Assembly (NCBI GenBank): GCA_900155495.1
Contig: FTLJ01000576.1
Span: 1-60,624 of the forward strand
DNA: 60,624 nucleotides
Origin: Porogramme epimiltina
Taxonomy: Eukaryota > Basidiomycota > Agaricomycetes > Polyporales > Polyporaceae
Direction of reading: 5' to 3'
How positions within the stretch are numbered: position 1 is the stretch's first letter; the number at the start of each line of letters is the position of its first letter. Shown here piece by piece: positions 33,512 to 45,245 of the stretch. Position numbers and translations under genes: made by a program. The notes beneath the pieces were generated by a model, which saw only the letters and a list, made by a program, of their open reading frames with translations, did no database searches and had not been told where the DNA came from.

Positions 33512-35008
33512 ATGGAACAAGCTCCCTACCCTCCACAGCGCAACTATATGCTGCATGAGGGTCGTCAGACTCTCACAGATCCCTACCCGTTCAGCGTGCG
33601 TCTCAGCCGTAATAATCTACTACAATCTCTTAGTGCTTCCAGTGCTAATCAGAGCATATGTTCTCAGGCTTGCGATGCATTCTTTGAGTCAAATCTAGCA
33701 TATAGTCCAAGTCCTGCGATTATCGGTTTCCTCCTTGAGTCAATATTCTTCGGAGTGTTTGCTGCTACATATGCTAGCGGGATGTGGATGCTCTTTACCG
33801 GGAAGAAGTCACTTGCTCTCAAGAAAGACACCATAGCCCTCGCTTTTTCAAACACCTTCATGTTTATTCTGTCTGCTGCGGTAGGAGTTCAGTATAGCGC
33901 CGATATAAACTCTACGGGGCTAATGGCGGTACATTCAGCATCTTTCTTTATCCGCTGCCGGCGTTCTCGTGCCACTTTTGTCTGGCCCTATATGGCTAGG
34001 AACAAACTGCCCACCAGTTACGGATACGGAATACTTCGATTCGATAGAGAAAACTTCGATTAAGCTGGGGACTATGCAATTGATTGCACAGCCAATGCTA
34101 TACGCGACTCAGACCTTGATTGGAGATGGGTTCATGGTAAATGGCAGGAGTTTACTCATTACTAGTAAACATTCTAATACGGCCCGGGTGCATACTTGAA
34201 CAGATATATAGGGTGTATGTCGTCTGGGATCGAAGATGGCAGGTGGTGCGGGTCCTGTCAATCCTATTTGTTCTTAATGCAGGTACGAATATTCACACCA
34301 ATCGCCGATGTTCCCCAGACTTAAACATTTAAACACCAGCAATGACAGTGCTTATGGGAACACAAGTAGCATCCCTATACCCTGAACTGGCTTTCTACCC
34401 TATTTCTTTTGGCACCAACTTATTATGTACGAGTGAGTTATCATCTCCATCACTCATCTCAGTTGGGACATGGCACGTATGAAAGTATATATCGTAGCTC
34501 TCATCATGTGGCGTATTCTTCGCGCGAATACCCCTCGTCTCTTGGGGGAAGGTCGTTCTCGAACTATGCTCAACCTTACCCGCTATCGACGCGTGGTAGA
34601 GGCTATAATTCAGTCGGCTGCGATATACTCTATCGCTTCCGCATCCCTTGCCATTACAATCTTCACCTCTCCCAACTTTGGATATCTGGCAGTTTCTCAA
34701 TTGTTATCACCACTTATAGTGCGTCGACTTCACTTGTATATCGAAGGTGCATAAATATTGACGCTGCGCCAAACTCATAGGGGATAGTCTTCTCAATCAT
34801 TGTCATTCGGATAGCAAGGAAAGTAAAACAAGATGAACGGGAGGTAATGCAGGGCACCGCAATTCGGCTGGGCACGAGGCTTCGACGAGAGGGGATGAAT
34901 TCCGTTGTGCTCCCAACTCACAGCTTAGACACAAGTTCTCACTCGGTTCTTGCGGCTGACTCAGTGAAGGATTGTGTGGACGGCTGCCACTGTCCGCGTA
35001 ATATGTAG
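33512..35008 (+). CDS. Seven-segment membrane protein (family copy E)
   Basis: Start is uncertain: MEQAPYPPQ at 33512 is used, but the frame is open from 33422 and an intron could precede the first segment. Blocks: IIGFLLESIFFGVFAATYASG, then an exon from about 33941 ending YATQTLIGDGFM, then IYRVYVVWDRRW, YRRVVEAIIQSAAIY and GIVFSIIVIRIARK, stop TAG at 35006-35008. About seven hydrophobic segments. One acceptor is atypical (GAAAG at about 34483); this route keeps frame and matches the position used in copies A-C. Base composition is more AT-rich than in the other copies and the protein is the most divergent, with an insertion (TNCPPVTDTEYFDS) in the loop before the third segment. Function unknown. 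Confidence 0.65.
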
Positions 35009-35227
35009 TATATCATATGTGTTAGCTATCCTCCATGACGTCGTGGGGGAATGATAGGAGTGTTCAAAGAATGACTATTCATGTTTGATTGAATTCTACT
35101 CCATTCCGTGATTGGGCCCTCGGAATCAGTGCGAAGCAGAGTGGGAGAGTGGGTTGAGAAAGACGACGGTTGACATTCAAGGGGACTCATGGTGCACCAT
35201 GGAGTGGAAACCTAGTATCAAACTGTA

Positions 35228-37344
35228 TCATGACTGCGTTCCTTCGTTACTCTCCCTGTCAGGCGCAACCACCGCAGTGCCAGCCGCAACCTTTTCTGCA
35301 TCCGATCCGGCACGTGTTCGTTGCTGGTCGTCACTCAGCCCGTACGTCGCGTCCGTGTGGCTCACCATCGGCACCTCGCGCATCAGCCCCACCGAGAGGA
35401 ACCCGAGTGCGCTAATACCGACGAGCGTCTGCCACACGACGCGCAGGCTCGCGGCGAACGCGGCGCGCACCTCGCCGCGGAGCGGCTCGTCGAGCGCGCC
35501 GATCGCGGGGATCGCAGCGTACGCAATCTGCACGCCCGCGGGGAAGCGCTGTGCGAACGCGGCGGGGAGCGTGTGCGTGAGGCGGTTCTGGAGGATCGTG
35601 GAGCCGATGGTGATCCCCCAGGATTGGGCGAAGGCGCGGGTGAAGGAGAAGAAGGCGAGCGCGGACGCGGTGCGCGTGACGGGGAGTGGGGCGAGGAGGG
35701 GAAACACCGTTGCTGAGTACTGATAAGAGGAGGCATGTCAGTGTGCGCAGTCGAGAATGTCTGACGGGGAAGACTTACGAGCATGCCTTGGCCGCATGTG
35801 ATGATCTGGTACACGACCCATTTCCCAGTTGACGTGTCCGCGTCGAGGGTGGAGAGGAGGCCGAACCCGATGAGGGAGAGGACCCACGCGACGACGTTGG
35901 CCCATCGATACTTTTGGAAGGCTTGTATGAGTGTCCCTGCGGCGAACGCGAACGGTGCGATGACAAGCGCAGTCGGGAGGTAGTCGACACTTGAGCGGAG
36001 TGGAGATGCGCCCTTGCAGGCTTGGAAATAGACTGGAAGATAGTCTATTTGCCAACGTAATCATGAGCCGACTCATACTAGTCGCGTCGGACGACTGTCT
36101 AATACTCACAAAAGTAGGCGCAACTAGTTACACCTTGAAACAAAGCCCCTAGAATGCTACGTAGGATGTTAATGTAGAAGTATGTCTGGGGCGGGAAGTA
36201 ACACTCACGCTGAAACAGTCGTTCTGTTGTTCACTACCTGCCATGGGATACTCGCTTCCTTCGGAACCTTCCACTCGTATGCGAAGAAGATCGCGATGAG
36301 TGTAAAACCGGGGATCAGTGTACCGAGAACATGCGCCGCATTCCAGGGGTATCTGACCCCTCCCCATGTGAGGCCGATCATGGAGAGGGTCGTCCCCGCA
36401 ACGATAATCAGGTTTCCGCTACATGACATAATATCAGGAATGGAAAATGTCTACGATAAAATGAACGTACAAGACATCGAGCCGCGAGAGCTTCGACTTG
36501 ACTGTGCCAGGCGGTGTGCGCACTCGAAGGAATACGAGGACGAGAGCAAAAGCGAGCCCGATGAGTGGCAGGTTGAGATCTAGGAAGTCGCTCGTTAGGC
36601 GCGACAAACAAAAAGGGTACAAGGCATACAGAAGATCCATCGCCAGGCTCCGGCTTGTGCCAATACGCCACCCTGTAGGCACGCAGAGTTGTCAAGACTC
36701 GTACACTCCGTATGACCGGAGACTCACGATTGGAGGGCCTACAGCTGATGCCAGCGCCCACGTGCATGAGAAAAGCCCCATGTACGTCCCGCGCTCTGCT
36801 AGAGGAATAAGGTCGGAGATAATGATCTCCGACAGATTCAATATGCCGCCGCCCCCAATTCCCTGCACAGCTGTCTCCACGGTCAGAAAAGTAGGTCATC
36901 CTATAAACTGTAGTAAATGTACACACTCCGTCCTGCGATCAGCATGTTCATGGTCCTTGAAGAGCCGGATATGGCGCTTCCAACGAGGAAGAGCGCCACC
37001 ACGGCGAGCATGACAGGTCTCCGGCCGAATGCGTCAGCGAAGCGGCCAGAGAGTGGGAGTATTGCGGCGCTGGCGAGTCCATATGCGGCACCGACCCAAA
37101 CAAAGTCGTCGCCGCCTTGAAGGTCGCCTGTAATCGTAGGGAGAGCGGTTGCAATCGCAGTTTGGTCGAGAGCGCTGACGAAGGTGCAGACGATTAGGGC
37201 CGAAAAAGACAGCCAGAAAGAGGAGCTCTTCTTCTCCCCGTTCGAGGGGGGGCCGGCTGTTGTGGACTGTGGTGGCCGTGCTGGGTCTTCGGTTGCAGTA
37301 TCGGACCATGTGACGCTGTTGTCGTGGTGTGGATCGGAGGACAT
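35228..37344 (-). CDS. Major facilitator superfamily transporter (DHA/14-TMS drug:H+ antiporter type)
   Basis: Starts MSSDPHHDNS at 37344. Exon 1 ends LIAGR and contains the family motifs SALDQTAIATALPTI and GRFADAFGRRPVM (motif A); exon 2 begins TVQGIGGGGILNLSEIII, followed by ERGTYMG. Later exons give GAWRWIFYLNLPLIGLAF, FLRVRTPPGTVKSKL, TWGGVRYPWN, YYLPVYFQACKGASPLRSS and GQGMLYSATVFPLLAPLP, ending at 35228. These are the blocks of fungal 14-segment drug:H+ antiporters of the plasma membrane, which export small molecules; the substrate is unknown. About eight short introns; the junction near 36208-36235 could not be settled. The decayed relative at 27726-29159 shares its ends. Neighbouring genes do not form an obvious metabolite cluster. 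Confidence 0.82.
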
Positions 37345-39256
37345 AGTGCGCCGTGGCTGCCGTGATGCCCGGCAAGCGAGGTTCCCTTGCACAATAGGGG
37401 CAGGACCACCTGCGGGTTGAGGTCGCTGTTAGTATTATGTACCATATGGGGCGCCAAATAGGTGGGAAGAATTGACTCAGCACTGGATGGGACCGACACT
37501 GCGCACGTCGCCTGCAGGAGTCGCCGTGATTTATGAGAACGGTGGAAGCCGCGGTGAGAGACGCGCGCGATGCGACAGTACTTGGCCAAAGATCATGACG
37601 GTATGTGACGCAACCTGCCAATAACCCGCCCGTGGGGCACGAGACTAGCCCCTGTCTGCTTGGTTATATAAAGTTGTTGGGGAGGATGCGGACCCTAAAC
37701 GTACTTGCCAGTGTCAAAGATGTCGTACAAGTTGGACTTGGAGCCTTCTACCAGAGTAAGGGTCCCGACCGTTTGCAGAATTTGATGAAAGAATACCGTA
37801 TATTGAGTGCTGCGAGGGCAGAGGGCATCCCACAGGGCACACGAGACCCGGGCACAGGGTTCGAAAGGAGTCGAGACCGCGGTGGAGAGACGCACACGCG
37901 CTTCGGAGAACGAATCTGATCTTGAAAAGAAATACCAGCACGTGGCCACTACGACAACTGTGGTGGCGTCTAAGCCTCGAAGTCGTCGGTTCGAACCTAG
38001 ACGGTGCCACCACCTTTCCGCTGTCGGGTTCGCCGTCGTTGGCGGAACTCCCCAACTTGTTTCGCTCTATGATCGATCTCAACATCTGCATCTATGCCCG
38101 ATTATCAAAACTTCGAGCAAGCCAGCGTGATAAACGATATCATAGTGATTACTCACCTTCAATGGGATGAGCACACTACTAGTAAGTTATCGATGGTTGA
38201 CTGTCATGTTCGTCGAGTTTCCGGAGGCTTATGGTATGGTTACTAGAGCGCTATATAATATATATACTTGCAGTCCATTCAACTGCAGCCGTTTTGCAGG
38301 CTCCCACCGACCTTTCCCACCGCTACTGCGGGATCAAAAGTCGCCTCTTGTTCGGTCCCCCAAAAGAACAAGAGTTCCCGGTGCCTACGCACCGTCAGGT
38401 CAAAGACAGGTTATTTCGGGTGTGATTTCTCACCATCTTCCGCACATCTAGTATCCTGTTGTATTGCCACTGCACCGCAACGTATTCGCCGGCGCGCGGC
38501 GGGGCATGGAAGTTTGTGCTCTGGCACACGCTCTCTACTCTACTGACACGAACCCGTATGCAAGTGCTATAGTAGTATCATGCACTAACGCTTGATCTGA
38601 CAGTGTCTCGATATCCATGCTACGCACGCGTTGCTATATTGCGAATTTGACGCCTTTGGCTCAGGTGAGTCGTTGTGAGAGCCACTCTGGATAATAGGCT
38701 GGAAATTCTAACGTAGCCCCTGTTTCCCGGAGAGATCAAGGGGAGCTTCATCCCAGCCTGTGGTCAATCACTTCTCGTTCCTCCTCCCTCAAAATCTTCC
38801 AACGTACCGCACTGATGTTCTCAAGGAAGGTAGAACTCGGTCACACATGGCGTACGGAAGTGGAGGTATTGCAGTTTACTATGTCTTGAAGGGACACGGG
38901 AAGCCCTCTTGAGAGAGGCCGACCCCTATTTTGTGTTCTTCCTCTCTGATACCGGTATGGATAGCTAATTATGTGTCTCTTCATGCTCATTGGTGCTTCT
39001 GTTTTCCTGATGCATAGCACTTCGCGCCTGGTGGGCGGTAGTGCCTCCCGGAAAATGTTACTATACTCGGGAGATCTGTCAGGGCTGTGGTACGTGAATG
39101 ATACTATCTGACGTAGAACTCGTAGAACGAGGCACTCATCTTGGTTATAGCGTCAAGCAAGGGTATAAACGTCCCCATTGCGTCGATGCAAGGCCGCAGG
39201 AAAGGGTGGCTCTATCCCTCCCGTTTTCGTCAATGCTCTCCTTCACTTTTCACGAG
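37345..39256. other. Intergenic with duplicated promoter and tRNA-like hairpin
   Basis: 37346-37730 aligns with 31919-32320. A TATATAAAG element lies near 37664. A strong inverted repeat at 37960-38013 (see separate entry) sits in the part shared with 32633-32700. No gene was supported between 38100 and 39256. Confidence 0.5.
37960..38013. repeat. tRNA-like hairpin with B-box-like core
   Basis: GTGGTGGC GTCTA pairs with TAGAC ggt GCCACCAC; the loop holds CGGTTCGAACC, close to the Pol III B box. It is too short for a tRNA and no anticodon arm folds. It may be a SINE end or tRNA remnant. A CCTTTCCGCTG string follows, also found near 41077. Confidence 0.35.
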
Positions 39257-40849
39257 ATGACTTCAGAAGGTGTACCCTCTCCCCCTTCTCCCATGCAGGT
39301 AGGTCGTAATTCGATTTACCTCGTCCTGTGGTATGTGGCACTCATACGCTCTGGCCCCAGCTTTCAGCGGCGCGTTTGTCCGTCATGCGCTTGCTCGTAC
39401 TCGATTTATGCGAAGTGCTTATCTGCGGCATCGCCGTCACCATTTATGGTGGGCGGACGTGGGCTGTTTTGTCCCGCAAATGGCCACACGCGCTCTCCCG
39501 GCGGGACGCTATTTTTATCAGCGCAAGCACAATCATGTGCATCCTGACGATATTAGTATGCGGCTATCATACGAATATGGCGTAAATTACTATCTAATAG
39601 GTCTCCAGCACTGTGTAGTGGACATCAGTATCGTCGGCGTTGGAGGAATTACAAGAGGGCTAGACGCTACAACACTAGCGAAGAGGTTCACTACCCTGAG
39701 TTCCCCATCTCAGTTTGGCGCGGCGTGGCAATTCATTTATGTGAACCAAGCTTTGATCGCGGACGGTTTCATGGTAAGTTTTACGAGAATAGGGAACCTT
39801 CTTTACCACTGATTAAATGCGTGTGTCCCTCCCAATAGGTGTATCGAGCATTCGTTGTCTGGCGTCGGTCTTGGGGAATGATCTTGTTGCCCCTCTGCCT
39901 CTTTGTTACGGGGACGTGTGAGTAACTCCTTGCGTTATCGTGGCCTCTATAGCTAAGCAGCTGTAACACTGGCACAGTATTCGGATACGTCGTCCTCGGC
40001 CTTGGGTTCTCAACACTCAGCGCTAGGACTGTCACCATATGCAGCAAGGTATACTACACATTTGTGGCTGCAACGAATATCATCACCACAGGTGAATGAC
40101 GCTCGACACTAGTAGCGCTCATCGTACAATGTCACTCACGGCATTCGCAGCTCTGATTATCTTTCCGATATTGTTCTCGCGTCGCGAGGTGCATGAATCC
40201 CGCTCCGCTCGCTCTAGGCTCGGGACCGTGAAATGGCGTGTCATGGGCTCTATAATGCAGTCGGCGTCCATCTTCACCGTCTCCTACACCGTCTTTGCCG
40301 TGACACATTTTACAAGCCCGCTTGGCTTCGAAGTCGCTCATCACATTTTTCCTCAAGTTGTGGTACGTCGCGGACCACAATCTAGCGCAAAACTCTAATT
40401 AATGTCCCTCGACCCAGTCGCTAGTGTTCTTCCTTGCCGTAACACGAATTAGCCTCAGTACAGGAGTAGACCTACCCCCTCGCCCTTCGGGGTTCGACGC
40501 CAACTTCTACCTGCACGGCCCACGGAGCCAGTCGTGCCCCAGTCTCCCGCTCCCCCGGTATTTGCAGGATGCCGAAGAGGGAACCTCCAGCTACAGCATG
40601 ACTCCACGCACGATTGCCATTCACGTCGCCGTCTCAACTACAAAGTCTACCGACGAGCATGGCCTTGCGCCGTGTCAAGATTGGGCCTCGTGCCCTGATA
40701 AGATGGTGACGGAAGAGGATAACACGTCGCTTGGTTCCGAGAATACAGACATTGTAAGTCATCGTCGTTATGCCGTTCATAGTTTTGTTCGTTCATTTAA
40801 TCTTCAGATCATTGATATATCCGGCGCAAATGCCAGCACAGGCGTGTAA
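39257..40849 (+). CDS. Seven-segment membrane protein (family copy F)
   Basis: Start MTSEGVPSPPSPMQ at 39257, then an exon from about 39361 (LSAARLSVMRLLVLDLCEVL). Blocks: SRKWPHALSRRDAIF, WQFIYVNQALIADGFM, VYRAFVVWRRSW, FSRREVHESRSARSR, VKWRVMGSIMQSASIF and HHIFPQVV, then SLVFFLAVTRISL and a polar tail with SQSCPSLPLP. A last intron (40755 to 40808) may be spliced or retained, both in frame. It groups with copy D by the SRKWPH, WRVMGSI and SQSCPSLPLP motifs. Seven hydrophobic segments; no recognised function. It lies about 1.9 kb from the start of the MFS gene, transcribed away from it. Confidence 0.75.
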
Positions 40850-42038
40850 AGTCATCTGACGGGCAATAATCCCGAACTCCTCCTACTGAATACTTAAGTT
40901 ATTTCGTTGTGGTATATATGCAGTGTTGATCCTCTATGAGCTAGTCTTGAAGCGCAACACAAGAAACCGCTCCACTAGGGCGCTGATAGTGTAGCGGTCT
41001 ATCGCGCAACTCGATAAGACCCACGCACCAGTGTGCAGAAGCGTGGGTTCGAGCACGCCCCGGGACTAAGCTGTCCCTTTCCGCTGGGGGGTTTTAGTGG
41101 GTATGGCAGGCCGGATCACGCCGGAGGAGCCCCACACTACTTCCAGAGCACGGCTGCACCCGAGGGCTAGTGTGCGTAAGCGCATTTCCTCCCTTGGTTG
41201 GTGCTCGAATCAGCGGGGTTTAAATCCCCTGCTAACCCTGTGCCTTTCGGAGTTTTCAACTTTCTCTGAATGGCCAGTTAGCGTGGCTTACGGGACTGCA
41301 CCACGCGCCCTAATTGGGACCACTGCGGCCCGGGCCGATACACGCCCCACCCAAACCGCTCCACTAACGGCATCGGCGCGACCGATGTACACGTGAAGCT
41401 CTCGACTTGAATTTCCACGAGGTCCGGGCCGATATTCGCCGCTTTTATCGCCGCGGTGAGTTCGGGGTGCGACACCACGAGATCGTAGATATGAGGAGTC
41501 CATCTCATCCGTTGTGTATTTACACCGAATACCGCACCACAGCTCCCCTACATATGACCCGATCTTGTGATTCATTTCCCTCATACACCTTCAGACAAGG
41601 ATCCTAAATTGAATGTGCTCGAAAACCGACGCTCTTTAGTGAGTTTCAAAAACTTGATGACCCGTCAGAGTATGATGCGAGCTATTTGGCCTCACTCCAC
41701 TTACTCATCCTCCGAACAGACCGGGCCTACTTGGGGTTCCCACCTCCCCCCGTATTGTTTTTCGAGAAGTCTTATATGGCATTACGCCGTGCACAGCATA
41801 CACAGCAAGGCTGTAGCTTTATTGTCGTGCGAGCACTGCATGCATTCACCGCGATAGCGCTCCAGAATCATCTGTAACACAGGATGTGAAATGTGTACTT
41901 GCTTCGTTCATAGCATTAGAGCTTGCACAGCAGAATTCTGACTCCGTCCTAAGATACTTAAACGCCGTGGTATATATACCAGAGTTTCGTCTTTGGCATC
42001 TCCCATTCCCTCTACTTCTCCTGTGCTTTCGCCTCATT
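40850..42038. other. Intergenic with possible SINE-like elements and a TATA box
   Basis: At 40985-41045 an A-box-like TAGTGTAGCGG is followed by an 8-bp hairpin ACCCACGC/GCGTGGGT and a B-box-like GGGTTCGAGC; at 41205-41235 a second T-arm-like hairpin, GCGGGGTTTAAATCCCCTGC, occurs. AACCGCTCCACTA appears at about 40968 and again at about 41357. No tRNA could be folded. GGTATATATACC at about 41969-41980 lies 60-70 nt before the next start and looks like a TATA box. Confidence 0.4.
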
Positions 42039-43620
42039 ATGGCTTCCGCCGCACCATGGGATATCTATGCCGATCAACTATTCCCACTGCAGTACGGACA
42101 TCCACTTTGGCTTCCTGATTCTTACGGGCGGGAAGTCAATGTGGGGGACGTCGGATGGGTTGTAAATGGAGGATTCAGAGCCCTATTCAATGCCATAAAT
42201 GGTGGCGATGAATGCACAAACGCGAATACCCCTCCGAGCTTTCAACCCCTAGATCCTCAAAAGGTTCCTGAAGTCACATGGCCTGTAACCAATCAGCCCG
42301 TCATATGTAGTCGCAGCATTCGCCGACTCGAGGCAGGAGGAGAAGCGCACATATCTTCCAATGTGTGAGCATCTTCATTCAAGCATCCACTAATACTAAA
42401 GACACCTACTCACTAGTAATGAAATAGGGCCAGCTCTTCTATCGGAGTTGGAGGAGGGTATAAGTTCACATCTCTCTCCGACACTGGCGCTTTGGTTGTA
42501 TTGGAACCGCCTGCGGTTGGTACGGAGATACATGCCCGCCTTCACATCGTGAAATACATGGTCGACAACTTTTTCACCTGGATCGAGTTCGCAAACGGGA
42601 GGTTGGGCCTCGGCTTACGAGATGAAGATCTTCTTTTTGTATCAGGCACAACAAAAACTACTCGATGGGCTGTTGCTGCATTTCAGGGAGACAGCTATCG
42701 CAACAAAGAAGGTGTTATCTCCGGACGTTTTGGATCATTTACCGGGGTCGACTTTTCCGTGAAGAATTCAGACCACTTCCTCCCTACAGATCATTTTCGT
42801 ACTGGTCCTATGACGCTTGGCAATCGGAACCTCGATGGTACCAGCACCACAGACATAGAGTTCTCTCAAACAACGCCTGGATCACAAGACAATCCATCTG
42901 TGCAGCAAGATCAATGCATTTTTATCCACTACTATAAGATGAAGCGCAAAACATTCCGATGGAAATCTAAAGAACCCATCCGCGCCGCAGCAGGGCCACA
43001 CGAGCTACCCCGAGACCCAGATGACGATCCCAGCCCCGGTCCAGAATGTACATTTGTTAAGGGAAGTCTTCCCCAAGAGATTGAGGTAACAATATCAATG
43101 TTCTCTTTTGTCTTCGACATTGCTTACTCTAGTATTGTTTAACATATTGTCTAGGTTCGGTGTGACCCAGTGGATACACTATTGGATTATATACTTCAGG
43201 TGAGATTCACGGATGAAAAATAGAAGGCGCATTGTCCTCAAGAGCATCAAATCCATCCAGAGAGAGGAATCCGCCACAATTGCTCTAGCATCTGACATCG
43301 ATGTATATGACATCATTTCGCTGGCGAGTATCTCTCTTTACACGTCACTCCCTTGACATTATCATTTACCCAGCATTTAAAGTGCCCACATCGGGAGGAA
43401 AATACGGGAACTAGACTCGATATTTCTGAAATACTATCGGTAGTGCAGCCTATAATCGAAGTAAACGAGAGCGGAGGTCCGTGACGGACAACATATTGAC
43501 TAATTTCTGGCTAATCGTTGAGTCTAGTTGGAGCATTAGCAACTTTCTACCAGAAAAGTCCATATCCAGTGGCTACCAACTCAAATGACTTGACAGCGAC
43601 GAAAATGCCCACCATTAATG
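42039..43620 (+). CDS. Unnamed agaricomycete protein (PLW / AAAGPHELP family)
   Basis: Start MASAAPWDIYADQ at 42039; exon 1 ends at 42364 and exon 2 starts at 42428. Blocks recalled from many agaricomycete hypothetical proteins: YGHPLWLPD, VNVGDVGWVVNGGFRALFNAI, GTTKTTRWAVAAFQG, CIFIHYYKMKRK, AAAGPHELPRDPDDD. Later exons give VRCDPVDTLLDYILQ (about 43156-43200), SATIALASDIDVYDII and DISEILSVVQPIIEVNESG followed by VGALATFYQKSPYP. The splice joining about 43325 to 43376 is not resolved. The 3' end is uncertain: the frame runs into the next open frame, which may be its C-terminal half. No enzyme motif, signal peptide or membrane segment was seen; function unknown. Confidence 0.6.
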
Positions 43621-43716
43621 ATTTTAGTACTTCACATAGTCAAGGTTTGACACTTTCTGCTCATTTATATGTCATGTCATTCCCTCTGAGTACATACAAT
43701 ATCCTCAGCATTCACC

Positions 43717-44618
43717 ATGACTCAGACTCGGAGCACGACGTCGCTTGATGAGTCCAAGTTCAGCCCGAAGCTTCCCTGCTTAGATATTACTCCTAGCTCA
43801 ATCCATCCCAGCCCTTCCCATTTCCTCCCCGACATCCCCGAGCATCCACTCACCAACATGCATCGCACCACGGCGACCTCAGACCACGGCGTGAACTGGG
43901 ATTTGGCCGACACGTCTTCTCGCCCCCGCCGAAACTTGGCTAGGCGGTGGTCTACCACTGTGCTAGAACGCAAGGCTCCCGATCGCCTCGTTTATATAGC
44001 CCCCACCAGCGACGGCGCCACTAGTTACGTCGGTAACTGGCCATGGGACACCACTAGTAGCTCCGTTGGCCCTTGCCGGAGCAGTTACGCCAGTCGGCTA
44101 TGGGACACTATGTCCATTGGTAGCTATATGCGTTCCGATAGCAGCGGCAGCACTAGTTCTGGGGGCGGCTGTAGCACCAGGGCCTCCAGCGGGGACAGTC
44201 TTTCGGCGTCTTTGCCAGACAAAGAGAGCAAGGAGGCGATGCCTCCGCTTCCCAGCCTGAGGGCTGTAGGCTTGGCGCCCAAGAGGAACAGTGAGTTGAA
44301 CGTCCGCGAGTACGGCGATATTTTGAACAGGTTTTTGCACGGCAATCCCAGGTACGGGTGTGTCAGTTTTACATTGTTTTCCGCATCCTATCCCCGTGTC
44401 AACCATCGCATAGGTTCCTGCTTTTTATTTTCTCCCATTCTTTCCTGCTTTCTAGGCTGACAATTCTTGTGGTCATAGTGATAGGGAGTCCGAATATATT
44501 GAGGGGGGCTACGATGATATGGGTTCTGCCAAAACCGCAGGCGGCTGATCGTCTGGCCTCTCGAAGAGCTACACAATGGAGGACAGTCGTGACAACGGTG
44601 CTACCATGGCGTTGGTGA
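43717..44618 (+). CDS. Serine-rich hypothetical protein, possibly the C-terminal half of the preceding gene
   Basis: Open frame from MTQTRSTTSLDE with low-complexity Ser/Pro/Thr stretches (SSSVGPCRSSYAS, SSGSTSSGGGCST) and a conserved-looking end, NVREYGDILNRFLHG. An intron (about 44352-44455) leads to LTILVVIVIGSPNIL, a short hydrophobic stretch, ending at 44618; a longer acidic alternative end is possible. A junction from about 43653 to an acceptor at 43708 would fuse it in frame to the gene before. No domain recognised. Confidence 0.4.
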
Positions 44619-45245
44619 AGTGGATGGGAGGGCACCGTGAAGGGGGAGGAGGAAGAATCGACGGACGCGGAAGCGAAGGCGAAGGAGGAGCCGAGGGTGA
44701 TAATGCCAGCTGCTGAGGAGCCCGTGAAGGCGATAGCGGAGATGGTCTAGACTCGAGCGTGCGACAGCGTACCAGTTGTAATTTAGTTCCTCACCATAAG
44801 CGGCGAGGCCGTTCTCGAACGCTGCTATTTTCTTCTTTTTCTTATCTGCCCCCGTAAGTTTTCTATAGGTTGAAGAATGCACTGCAGCGTTGCGCGCATA
44901 ACTGTAGGGGCATGGTTGTTGCGATATTAGGAGCTAAAACCTGATGAAGTTCCCCAACCCTCCCCGCGAGCTACACTCTTGATAATCTTCATCGCAAGAG
45001 GCCTTGAACGTCACCAATGGAATGTGTTCTGTTCATTATCCAAACCTGCATATTTCCTGTAATGCAATACATGTAATGCAGCGCTGAGCGTGTAATAAGC
45101 GGACATGGTTAAGTGCGGAAACTAGGCAGTTACACCAATACGAAAGTCACACGTTGCAGTATGGTTCTAGAGTGTACGAGATTAACAGACAGTAGTGTGA
45201 AGAGAGATAACAATATGTCAGTATACGATAACTTGTAGAAGTCCA
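44619..45245. other. Intergenic, no gene seen
   Basis: A Glu/Lys-rich open stretch runs to about 44750 and could be an alternative last exon of the preceding gene. Nothing else was supported. Confidence 0.35.

Noticed and set aside
40985..41065. tRNA with GGGCG/CGCCC acceptor ends and a GATAG/CTATC D-stem
   Set aside because: The anticodon arm does not pair and the T-loop is one base short; the long ACCCACGC/GCGTGGGT hairpin conflicts with a cloverleaf. Kept only as a SINE-like candidate.
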